Source: Cystobasidiopsis lactophilus (Eukaryota; Basidiomycota; Agaricostilbomycetes; Agaricostilbales; Chionosphaeraceae). From it: a DNA stretch of 64,000 nt. A program made the translations under genes and the position numbers. Location: positions 806,001 through 870,000 of the forward strand of contig BCIO01000002.1 in NCBI GenBank assembly GCA_001599975.1, in the 5' to 3' direction. A model generated the notes under the pieces. The model searched no databases. It was not told the DNA's origin and saw nothing but the letters and a program-made list of their open reading frames with translations. Shown here one piece after another: positions 55,319 to 64,000 of this stretch; the stretch's first letter is position 1; each line of letters opens with the position of its first letter.

Positions 55319-56523
55319 ATGAAGGGCGTCGGCACTCCTGAAGGCACCTCCTTTGCGCTCTTAGACTACGAGCCTGTAGATCCAAAGGCAGATGAAGTGA
55401 CTATCGATGGTGAGCTCAATCATTGAGGCGTGCGTAACGCTAGCTGAAAACTCTGGCGAGAAGTGGCCTACGCCGGCATCAATCGAGTCGACTTTATCCA
55501 AGGTACCAAGGGCGCCTATATCAAAGAGTACCCGTTCTTTTTGGGCAAGGAGTTCTCTGGCACCATTACCAAGGTCGGCTCCGGCGTCACATCTCTCAAG
55601 GTTGGCGATCGGGTCAGTCCAGTGGCTACTTGCCTTTTGCGTTCGTTCAGCATGCTGTCGCGAAAGGTTTTGGGCGCTGGGTACACCCAGTCGTCGGCGG
55701 CCTACAAAGAGCAGATTGTTGCGCGAGCAGCTACGGTGGCGAAAATCCCCTCGTCGATGCCTTTGGAAGCAGCGGCCGTCGTCGGCCACACCTTCGCCAC
55801 TGGCTATTGGGTCTGCTTTGGTCCCCCTCACCTCGGATTATCTACGTCTCCAACACCAGACGAAGCTTCCCAGCCCATCCTCCTCTGGGGCGCCTCGACA
55901 GCTGTCGGCTTCTACGCTATCCAAACTCTCGCTTTTTTGGGCTACAAGAGCATCTTGGCTGGTGAGTGCGACCTTATAAGGTACAAACGGGGCTTACAAA
56001 AGTCTCCCATAGTCGCTTCTGCCCAGCACTTTGATTCACTCAAGGCTTTGGGCGCCACACACGTCTTTGACCGGTCTGATCCCGACCTGGTGGCGAAGTT
56101 GAAAAGCGCAGCTGATTCCAAAGAGATCTCATCGGCTGCCGTCTTCCAAATTGACGAGCTAGGTTGGAGCAATCTGCTCCCGAGCTTGAGTCCCTCGGGG
56201 CGAGCGACCTACATTGCTCAAGTCGCGCCCCCATCTGTGCCCGAAGGAGTCACAGTCACTCGTGCCGTTGTCTTTGAGACTGTCGCTGTGAGCATTTCTA
56301 GCCTCTATATCTGTTTGCGAATCTCATGACCAGAGCGCAGGACCCGGCCAACTCGGACCCCATCTTTTCAGTCGTTGCCCAGAAGATGCTCGATCAAAGT
56401 GTACTCCAAGCCAAGCCTTACAAAGTATTCGCTGCTCAGGAGGGTGGCCTAGACAAGACTGTCGTTGCCGCTTTGCAGAAGGTTATGGGTGGCGAAAGGC
56501 TCAAGTTGGCCGCCAAGATTTGA
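55319..56523 (+). CDS. Alcohol dehydrogenase / enoyl-reductase-like (MDR superfamily)
   Basis: Predicted 331 aa. Seen: GroES-like N-terminal domain (VAYAGINRVDFIQG, FFLGKEFSGTITKVGSGVTSLKVGDRV), a Rossmann region with PILLWGASTAVGFYAIQTLAFLGY (GxxxxxG type), ASAQHFDSLKALGATHVFD and a C-terminal part. No structural-zinc cysteines or catalytic Cys/His were seen, which fits the quinone-oxidoreductase / trans-enoyl-reductase-like group with NADPH. Exons: 55319-55409, 55461-55612, 55667-55961, 56013-56287, 56341-56523; phases agree. Substrate unknown. The stop codon lies in the first unit of an 18-bp tandem duplication listed separately. Confidence 0.86.
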
Positions 56524-56556
56524 GGCAGCGCTTCGATCTGAGGCAGCGCTTCGATG
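56521..56556. repeat. 18-bp tandem duplication at the dehydrogenase stop codon
   Basis: Two units of TGAGGCAGCGCTTCGAT plus one variable base (C or G) lie back to back; the first begins with the TGA stop. It looks like a recent slippage event. Confidence 0.8.
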
Positions 56557-57000
56557 TGTTATCATTCTTGTATCAATGGTTGAGTAACCGGACTTCCACA
56601 AGGCGTGCGGCTCGCGTTCGGCCGTCTTGATGACCTCCAAAGGGTTTTGTTATCCACGGTCCACCGACATCTGACCTGCTCCCGAATCCGCCAGTCGAAG
56701 CTCTCTCTCGTGTCATGGCTCTCTTTGACGTGCATCGGATGCCCTGCCATTGCTGAAAAGCTTTCAATTGTTGTGCGGAGGTTGCGGCACAGGCTCTAGT
56801 AGTAGAGATATCGTCTGCTTTGTTGTCAGTCTCGCCCCGACTGAACGCCACCTTTAACACGATGTTGCGGGTTCTTGTGTGGGATCTAGAGGCTCGTCCC
56901 CCCATTTTCGGCAGCACGAGGCAGCAACGAGAAGAACGTCGGCCCTAAGCGGTTTCTACCCTCTATTCCGACCTCCTTATTCCGACTTCGAGGCGCCAGA
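56557..57000. other. Intergenic
   Basis: No supported gene. A 114-codon minus-strand frame has no recognisable features. Confidence 0.35.
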
Positions 57001-57698
57001 ATGAAGCTGAGAAGTTTAATATCTCTATTGCTGACAGTTCAAGTTCGGGGCTGGGTGTCCTCGTCAACGTCCATCAACACAATTCGATCTACTCAATCCA
57101 TGTCGGTCTGGTCCGGCACCACGACAACGTCAACCTACACCTTCTCCGGCGTCGCAAATGCCGATGCGTTCCAAGCTAATGTTGTAGTTTGCAATATGCT
57201 GAGCGCGGAGGAGAAGGACAGCGCAGGGGACCGCCATGGGGCTGACAAGATTGAAGGAATGACCTGTATCTCCTTGGGACTGGACCTCTACGAAGCATGG
57301 TGGATTTATACGACGATAGTTTACTGTTCGTTGTTATCGGCCATTACCTTCAACCCTTATATAGTCTGACCAAATCTCCAGATTCAACCCTCACCCATTT
57401 TTCTACAACCACGCGCTACGTAACCTACGCCGACCCACCCTCAACAAGCAGCCCTTCTCCATCACCTAGTAGTCAACTGTCGAGTGCCTCTGCGGAGTCG
57501 TCTCTTACCGCTGCACCAGACCCACGAGCTTCTAGCGCAACTACGACCTTGCTCCTTTCGACTTCCCGTTTCACAAGCACTATCACGCCCCCGCCTAACA
57601 TCGGAGGTGTACTCACCATGACATCGACCATGCTGGTGCCTAACACGGAGCTAGGCAGCGGCAGCGCACGAGGTTCGGTTGCGCATTCGTTCCGTTAA
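57001..57698 (+). CDS. Ser/Thr-rich secretory-type protein (model uncertain)
   Basis: The first frame starts with a signal-peptide-like MKLRSLISLLLTVQVRGW and then runs Ser/Thr-rich (SGTTTTSTYTFSG). It stops at 57369. A second frame from about 57380 continues with a strongly Ser/Thr/Pro-rich stretch (PPSTSSPSPSPSSQLSSASA and onward) to TAA 57696-57698. One intron in the 57300-57400 region probably joins them, but I found no junction that satisfies both splice motifs and phase. The composition suggests a cell-wall or surface mannoprotein; no GPI signal was seen at the end. Family unknown. Confidence 0.4.
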
Positions 57699-58006
57699 TA
57701 CCTGCTGAGCTCACATTTCTTTCAGTGCAATACCCAAGCTCGGGCGTGGCTTTCTTCGCTCTTTTCGTTCTGCGAATTGCCATATCGTAGGATGCGTTGG
57801 TTTGAACTTCGGCATGGGCCTGCTTGTCAGTATGGCTCGACTCTGGGATCGTTAGACGCATACTGTGCGGTTCTCGTGAGCCAAGGTCTTTTACATTGTA
57901 AACTAGAAGATGGCGGCACACAATCGTGGAATTCGCCACCGGCGGCTGAAGCGCTGCAGTCGCCTCTTGCCCCTGTACCGCGATAGTCTCAGTGAACGCC
58001 TCCAGA
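57699..58006. other. Intergenic
   Basis: No gene seen; promoter of the F-box gene. Confidence 0.4.
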
Positions 58007-59486
58007 ATGCCTCCCCATCTGCCGATTGAGATCGTGCGATACATTATCTCGCTCATAGAGGACCCGATATGCCTCGATTCTCTTCACGCCTGTCTTTGTC
58101 GCGCACTCCTCCCCGATCTTAGGGCTCGCCTCTTCCGAAGCCTGGATCTCGGTCGTGCATCTGTCCCTGACAGTAAAGAAGGCACTCCTCTTCCACGTGT
58201 GCATGAGCTTTGGCGGACAATCAAGCTGGGGAGTGTTCCAAGCCTTCCGGACATGATTAGGAGACTGGCTTTCAACTGTGGCGGCAAGGGGTTAGACCCA
58301 CTGGAATGCTGCGATTTGGTTGCGAGCTGTCGCAATTTGGAGACTTTGGAGATAAGAGAGTGTGATGGAGCGGTCCTAGCTGCGCTGGCAGCAGCTATGG
58401 TGAGTGCATTTTTTGGGCGAAAAGAAGCAGTCACTCAATACAAAGACTTAGGCTTTCACCGACAACAAGATTACTCATCTGAAGGCGCGAGGCACCGGCT
58501 TCTACGACCCTTTCGAAATCTTTGATCTCCTCCCTTTGCTGGCAGTTCTTCCCCGACTATCTGTGCTTGATCTCAATGAAGTCCGGTTAGATCCGGTACC
58601 CAATGGCTCGATTACGACACTTCTAGTACCAAACATCATTGATCTTCACTTGGCCGCTTTTGAAGAGTTTGACAGCGATGCGATCCACCAATTCAGAAAC
58701 CTATTCCCATTCAATTTGCGGACGTTGCGCGTTCTCCATCTTGAGTACAACTACGATACATCTACTTCCGACGTACAATTTGTGATGGATTGCATCGGAG
58801 CCGACCTCAGAGAGCTCACCATCGAACTGGCGAGGTTTACGGTGTATGAGGACGACAGGATCGATCGCCCGCCGGTTCTAACTGGATGCGCCAAGCTGGC
58901 CAAACTTCGCCTCACGAACTTCCAAGATGCTCGCGATTTGATGGGCCATCAGCTCGAGTTTTTGAAAAGTTTGCCACCGGGGTTGGAACAGATCTGGCTG
59001 CATGGCAACCGGGCCCATTGCCAGGGCTTGGTCTGGAGCCATCGTCTTCAGCACTTTGACCTGGTCCGCGACGAAATCATACTCCTCCTCGAGATGACAA
59101 GCCTCCTTCCTGGCCTCAAGGGCTTTCAAATGTCGATGTCGGGCCAAAAAATCCAAGGTTTTGCACCAGTCGCCATCAAGTCTCGCCCTCATCTTCAAGT
59201 CTCGTTCAATACCTCGTGCATACAAGGAGCCACTATCGAGTGCGAGGGTGGAGAAAAGGGGGAAGAGCCCATTATTGAAGCGATTGTGGGTGTCCTTCGT
59301 TTTTGGCACGCCGACTCCACTCATTCCCAGTTCTCCTCAGTGACCACAAGTAATCACTGCGAGCATCCTCCTGCCCTGGCAGTATCAAAAGATAGAGGTG
59401 GCGTAGGTCAAGGGAAGTCTTTGGAAATGGCTTTCGAAGCAGGGTTTGGTTCACATGTTGGGTTTGTGGCGAAGCGCGGTGGCTGA
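58007..59486 (+). CDS. F-box / leucine-rich protein
   Basis: Predicted 475 aa. Seen: N-terminal F-box-like PPHLPIEIVRYIISLIEDP followed by LHACLCRALLPDLRARLFRS, then leucine-rich strands (NLETLEIRECDGAVLAAL, LPRLSVLDLNEVRL, LRTLRVLHLEYNY, LRELTIEL, CAKLAKLRLTNF). The Gly/Ser-rich tail after 59320 is not conserved-looking. Exons 58007-58399 and 58452-59486, one phase-0 intron of 52 nt. The ATG at 58007 is preferred because the F-box begins at once. A substrate-receptor role in an SCF ubiquitin ligase is inferred from the domain. Confidence 0.75.
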
Positions 59487-59892
59487 TTCACATCTGCTTG
59501 ATCTCCTGTAGTCCTTGGATGCAAATACAACCTGACCACAACTGAGAGTCCGCCAGATCCGCGTTTCATGTGCGTCGCACGACAGATTCAAACTTTTTAA
59601 GCGGCAGCGGCCATCCTCACGACATCTCAGCGGTCTCATAGAGAGCTAACGAACTACAGTCGCCACTCGCGGCGTGCGCAGACGACCGCCGCCGCGCGAG
59701 GTGGACAGGGGCTTTCCCGAGGGGCTCCTTTCATTTCGACATCAAGAGACCTGCCGCCGCCACTCTGAGCCTGCACCTTCTTCTTCTTTGGCTGCAGCCA
59801 AGACGCAAGAAGCCTCTCGTCCAGGGATCAAGCGACAGGCCACCGTTTGGCCCACAATCCAAGTTTGACAGCCAAAGCTCTTCCGCCGTTTG
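59487..59892. other. Intergenic or upstream exon region
   Basis: No certain gene. A Pro/Ser-rich 64-codon plus frame at 59674-59868 could be an upstream exon of the following orphan gene, but no junction was confirmed. Confidence 0.3.
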
Positions 59893-61128
59893 ATGCTCTT
59901 TGCGATGCTCGCCGAACGATTGTCTATAAATTCAAAGGCGGACATCCCGCACGCGGAGCAAGTGAAGGTCAAGGTCAAGAGGGAGTCGAGCTTCAAGCGG
60001 CCGCGGCTGCTGTCCTTCTCGTCCAACCACTCGAAAGCCGTGCCCGACCTCGCGACCGCTTCCCACAAGGCCAAGCTAACACCTGTCACACCACCTAATC
60101 GACTCAAGAGGAAGCCTCGGCCGTCCTCTACCACCATTTCCGCCTCCATCATCCTCAAGTCAATCCTTTATGCGCAGGACACTTCCAAGATCAACAAGGC
60201 CCAATCTGACTTGTCAGGCCCCAATGCCCGAACGATCATCGCCCAGATCAAGGCCAACAAGGTCGCTCCGGAGGATCACGAGCACATCCAGCCGCGCGCC
60301 GTCTGCATGCTAGACCCAACCGAGTTCGACTCAACCCCACAGTCCAAGCCGGAAGCGTCCACCTCTTCCTCGGAGCTACCCCCTCCACCTCCTCCCGCTG
60401 CACCTAGCTTCATCAATCTTTATTCCTTTATCACTTCAGTAGGCCTTCTTTCTTGCAAGCTGCCGCAGAAGACCAAGCTGACAACGTGCGCTTGACAGCA
60501 CCCGGCCGATCTGGCAATCCAGTATGCGGACAAGAGTGGGGCATTGGACGCTTTGGCAGAGCTCACACAGAGCCTGCTCCAAGAGGACGGGACACTTTCG
60601 GCGCCGCATGATCGGGTGACCATCTTCATCTGTGAGCGCTCTTCCCCTTATCATTCACGTTGAATTATAGTTCTGAGAAAGTGTCTCGCAGGGTACTGGG
60701 GATTTGAGATCGCCATTCCAAACAAAGAGATGGCCCACATCCGCCAAGCGCACTCCATGTCGGGCTACGTCTTTGGCTTTCTTCAGGCTTTGGCGGCTGG
60801 TGGCGCCCCGGAGCTGCTCCCCTTCATCCGGTACATCTCGCTCTTCTGCGACTTCGAATTTAGCGCCATCCAAGCGCAAGACAAGGGCACGGGAGTCGTT
60901 TTGGCCGCCACTTGGGTTCTGCCATGCGCCCTCGTTCCTCGCTCTTGGGACTATCCCCCTCCTACCGCGCCTGCCCGGCTCTCGATACCACGTCAGAACA
61001 CTCAGCTCTCCCGCGTCTCTGAAGAGGCCAGCCCTGTGCCCATGGACGAGGACGAACCTTCCAGCCCGCCGCCCTCGCAAGAGGGGTCATCTACGCGGCC
61101 GTCTCACGAAGTCCCCTCCGCTATCTAG
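59893..61128 (+). CDS. Orphan protein with conserved-looking C-terminal domain
   Basis: Predicted 371 aa from exons 59893-60438, 60499-60631 and 60692-61128. The N-terminal third is basic and Ser/Pro-rich (VKVKRESSFKRPR, LKRKPRPSS) and probably disordered. The C-terminal part looks globular: SINLYSF-type start, LAIQYADKSGALDAL, WYWGFEIAIPNKEMAHIR, GYVFGFLQALAAGGAPELLPF and IRYISLFCDFEF, then an acidic/Ser tail with PMDEDEPSSPPP. The two introns (60 nt each) join these blocks in phase, supporting a real gene. I do not recognise the family. A further upstream start exon is possible. Confidence 0.6.
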
Positions 61129-61505
61129 ACCTTCCCTCTCTTTTCATGTAACGACTTCAGTTCTTTTCCTCGTCCCCTTCGCATTTCTCTTCTCTGTTCG
61201 ACAGGCATTCCTTTCCATACGACCCTTCCCGCTGTTCACGACTTTGTCTTTACGACCCGCTTTCTCTTCACGCACACCACGAGGCCTCCTTTGCACGCGC
61301 TCCTTTACTTCTTTGTATCATAGGGTTAACGAGAGGGTCACCTTTTCTCCTAATAGCACGGCATCTTTTTCACGCTTAACTTGGTCGCGGCGAGCACCAC
61401 TTTTGCCACCCGCATCTTTGGTCGCCACATCGCGACAATTGGGGAGTTTCATAGCATTCGTGGAATTCGCAACACGATTACAGATTGAGTGAGAGACGTG
61501 ATGGC
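61129..61505. other. Intergenic between convergent genes
   Basis: T-rich, no gene seen. It holds an exact TTTGCCACC at 61402-61410. Confidence 0.4.
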
Positions 61506-62588
61506 CTAGGCAAAGCCGGACGAGCCAAAGCGGCCCTTCAAGCCGTCTGAGCCTTGGGCGCGCTTGATGAACTGCTCCCGCTTCTTGCTGTCCATCACTG
61601 CCGCAGAGCCGATCATGGTGTCCCGATCCCAAATGACGGGCGCCTTGCCGTCGTCCTCCTTCTTGTCGTCCTTGACTTTGGACGAGTGCAAGGCCAGGAG
61701 CGACTCTTTTCTTGAGGAGGTCTGTAGGCAGCGACCTCAGTCAGTCAGAAAAATGACGATTGGGATGGGAGGGAATACCGCCTACATTGTGAGCCTCGAC
61801 GCTGCGAGCCAGCTCCTTGTCGCGCTTTCGCTTTCGCCGGCGCTCGGCCTCCTCCTCGGGCGAGGCCGCTGGCTCCTCGGCGTTCTCGAGCCTCTTCCGC
61901 TTGCCTGACGCTTCTTCTGAAAGTCGCTTGAGCCGCTCTCTGTGGGGCGAGAAGCTGAGCACAGCACCAGAAAATCAGCTGAAGAAGGGGAGGCGCCACC
62001 CACTCTGGAGTTTCGGTCCATAATGTCGAAGCTTCGGCCTGCTTGCGCTTGTTGGCGTCTGCTGCAGTTGAGAACCCTCTGGACTTGAGCTTGGTAGGGT
62101 CCATTTCTGTCAGAATCGACCCAGAGTCAGCATGGGCATGCTGAGATGTGAGAACGCAGAACACTGACTTGATAGCAGATCAGACTCCTTGGCTGCGCAG
62201 TTTTGACAGCGTCAGCTCCTGAAAGCAGCTAAGGCAAGCCAGTGAACGCACGAGGCACGACCATCCAATCCGCCCGCGTGGGCTTCGCGTTCCGGGCTTC
62301 CTCCTCCTCCCTCTGCTTCTGCCGCGCCCGCTCCTCGCGCTCCCTGAACGCAGCCGCCCCATCTGTGCCCGCTGACAAGCCCGGTTGAGCCGGCATGGGC
62401 CCGACGTCGCTGTCGCCGTCCTCTGAATCTTCGTCTGACGAATAGCGCCTGCTCGGACCGGCCGCTGCTGCTGCTGCTGGGGCCGCTTTGGGAGGCGGCG
62501 GCGCTGGGCCGTAGTCATCGTCAGAATCCTCAGAGTCGGAAGCTGCCCGCCGCAAGTGCTCAGGGATCGTTGGCCCAATCGTCGCCAT
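61506..62588 (-). CDS. GPALPP1-like protein (DUF3752)
   Basis: Predicted 277 aa. Seen: the N-terminal GPTIPEHLRR and YGPAPPPP / VGPMPAQPG repeats (G-P-x-x-P motifs that name the family), an acidic Ser/Asp-rich segment, a charged coiled-coil-like helix (FREREERARQKQREEEEA), then RADWMVVPPKESDLLSKMD, LKSRGFSTA and TLWTETPEERLKRL, and a C-terminal Lys-rich part with VIWDRDTMIGS. Exons in gene order: 62588-62252, 62192-62169 (24 nt), 62106-62004, 61939-61786, 61721-61506. The 24-nt exon restores the family motif VPPKESDLLS exactly. The function of DUF3752 proteins is poorly known; nuclear location is inferred. Confidence 0.88.
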
Positions 62589-63010
62589 TATTGTTGTTGC
62601 TCGCCAAGAGGCGAGTTGCTCGAGTTGGTCGCTCGCTCGCTTGGAAGATTCGCACTTCGCTAGATTTAGAATGGTATTGTATTTGAGCTCCAAGTGGTAG
62701 ACAGCGCCGCAAAGCTGCTGTCAAGCTAATTCTACATACTGGGGGACCAGCAAACGCCACCACTGCCAGCCCGCCTCCACCGCCATATTTTTCCTCTAAT
62801 GGGCTTGTCGGATTCGAGAGGCATCCTTTTGCTTTTGTTCTTTGTCGCGCTGCAGGGCGCCATGCACATATCTGCTCAGCACTTCCTTCCGCAAAGTCGC
62901 AGACGTCGAAACCTACCAACGCTAAAACGCAAGTGTAGAGCGAGCACATCTTGCGAACTTGCCGAAGAAACTGGTAGGCAAGTGCATCAGCTGCAAGGAA
63001 GACTGAGCAT
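62589..63010. other. Intergenic
   Basis: No gene seen. A 71-codon plus frame (62799-63014) starting with a hydrophobic stretch was not accepted. Confidence 0.4.
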
Positions 63011-64000
63011 CTAGTGGTGTACGCTTGCCGATTTGACCACAGGCTTGAGGTTCGCGACATCGCTGTTCCTTAGCTCTTCAGGCATCGTTTCACAGTGAAG
63101 CAGAACCTGCCCAAAAGAGAAGCACTGTAAGCACTCTGGGCAATCAAAGTGGTGGACGCCCTTACGTCCGAAACCGGTGATATGGCAGCGTTGATACGAC
63201 CCAGACGGTTCGTCAAGTCGCTGCAGGTCTCCGACGCCAGCAGACGATAAAGATTTTCGAAAGTATGCAGGCCATCGGTCTTCGCATCCAGGCCATCGGT
63301 CTTCTGCAGTGAGTTGAAGAGGGATCTTTTGATAGCGCCGTAATCATCGTTCCACTGGGGCGCTGGGTGAGAGGCTACAGGTAGTCCCGTCGCCGAAGGA
63401 TATTCCACCCGGTAGACAGGACTGCAATGTAGTATCAAAAAGGTCGTTGCTTCACTCTTAAAGTTGTCACGAGCGGCCGTGAACTCCATTCTGAAGCGAG
63501 CTGGATCCCAGCAAGCAGCAACAGCCTGGGTCTGCACCGGTGCTCTGTAAGAAGTTTGGGATGTCTCAGGTGCGACTTACAGCTATAGCAACACTGGATA
63601 AGCGCTCTCTTATGCCTATGAGAATTCCGTTGAGATGATGTGCTTTGTCCACCACTAGGTTCATCCGAGTCAGGTCCCAGCCTTGGGTTTCCAAGGTCGG
63701 CGAGGAAGCAGATCGAATGATCTAGAGCCTGAAATCAGATGTTGCCCCAGGCTAGAAAAGAGAGCAAGTCACTCGTTGAAGAATTCGGCCAGCTGTTTCT
63801 GCATCGCTTTCGTAGACCTCAAGCAAGTTCTCCATTTGAGCCGAGGGATGAATACCACCCGCAGGTCCGCCCCGGGCCTGCTGAGAGTTGTGGATCAGAG
63901 GCGTGCAGGCGAGCAACTTGCATTGACTTACGATATGCGAGCTATATCTCACATTAGCAGATTGGGCCCGCAATCGGATGTACTGTCTCCATGTCTCTTT
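63011..64000 (-). CDS. Unknown protein, 5' end beyond the right edge
   Basis: The reading frame is open at 64000. Supported exons in gene order: 64000-63932, 63877-63773, 63721-63581, 63525-63166 and 63106-63011 (TAG 63011-63013), introns 51-59 nt, all phase 0. Visible sequence includes MENLLEVYESDAETAGRILQ, GWDLTRMNLVVDKAHHLNG, CWDPARFRMEFTAARDNF and LHTFENLYRLLASETCSDL. It looks mostly helical. I do not recognise the family. A 21-bp-period duplication gives the peptide KTDGLDAKTDGLH near 63269-63304. Confidence 0.6.
63269..63304. repeat. 21-bp-period direct repeat inside the right-edge gene
   Basis: Two identical 15-bp copies (AGGCCATCGGTCTTC) start 21 bp apart at 63269 and 63290, in frame with the gene on the minus strand, adding seven residues. 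Confidence 0.75.

Noticed and set aside
59742-60158. 138-codon minus-strand frame with CSACG
   Set aside because: Antisense to the basic N-terminal part of the orphan gene, which is supported by two phase-matched introns.
62799-63014. Short plus-strand frame starting with a hydrophobic, signal-like stretch
   Set aside because: 71 codons, ends inside the 3' end of the right-edge gene, no further support.

Overview
The window looks like a chromosomal segment of a basidiomycete fungus. Genes are close together on both strands, and nearly all are split by GT-AG introns of about 40-70 nt. The recognisable housekeeping set is fungal: a five-domain AROM protein, sterol C-22 desaturase (ERG5), TSR2, a mitochondrial MMT-type transporter, a CSC1-type channel, Yippee, and GPALPP/DUF3752. 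I see no rRNA, tRNA, CRISPR array, or transposable or virus-like element. The exact lineage cannot be fixed from sequence alone; short introns and moderately high GC suggest a small-genome group such as Pucciniomycotina.

Layout. 1-3835: 5'-truncated CSC1/RSN1 channel. 4151-8447: short-chain dehydrogenase, GNAT acetyltransferase and MOSC/mARC-like protein, all on the plus strand. 8498-9683: alpha/beta hydrolase (minus). 10220-22853: a head-to-tail array of seven paralogous multi-pass membrane proteins of unknown function, here called copies A to G, with a probable eighth relic. They share exon layout, intron phases and motifs. 23163-26583: two tandem genes made of repeated W-x-C-x2-C-x(8-10)-C-x2-C zinc-finger modules; in all but one module a phase-2 intron splits the codon of the last cysteine. 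26994-32261: a WRN-type 3'-5' exonuclease, a SET/TPR protein and a Yippee protein. 33136-35701: a small Zn2Cys6 protein and a flavin monooxygenase. 36040-39319: F-box protein, MMT-type transporter and TSR2; the last two share a 62-bp divergent promoter. 40350-45847: ERG5, a PXA-domain protein and an MFS transporter. 45995-53130: ARO1 and a TPT-family nucleotide-sugar transporter. 53397-64000: a cytidine-deaminase-like protein with an N-terminal zinc-ribbon region, a zinc-independent-looking alcohol dehydrogenase/enoyl-reductase, a Ser/Thr-rich secretory-type reading frame, an F-box/LRR-like protein, an orphan, GPALPP1-like protein and an unknown gene running off the right edge.

The most novel parts are the seven-gene membrane-protein array, the two modular zinc-finger genes, and the deaminase-like protein. 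A 9-mer, GGTGGCAAA (identical to the ascomycete PACE/Rpn4 site), occurs 15 times in the window against about 0.5 expected by chance. Four copies lie about 210-245 bp upstream of members of the membrane array. The segment is also rich in very small exons (11-32 nt) and has three GC-AG introns, all with the donor GCAAGT.

Gene models were built by hand from reading-frame continuity, splice motifs and phase. Where I say a model is unresolved, I could not choose between alternatives.
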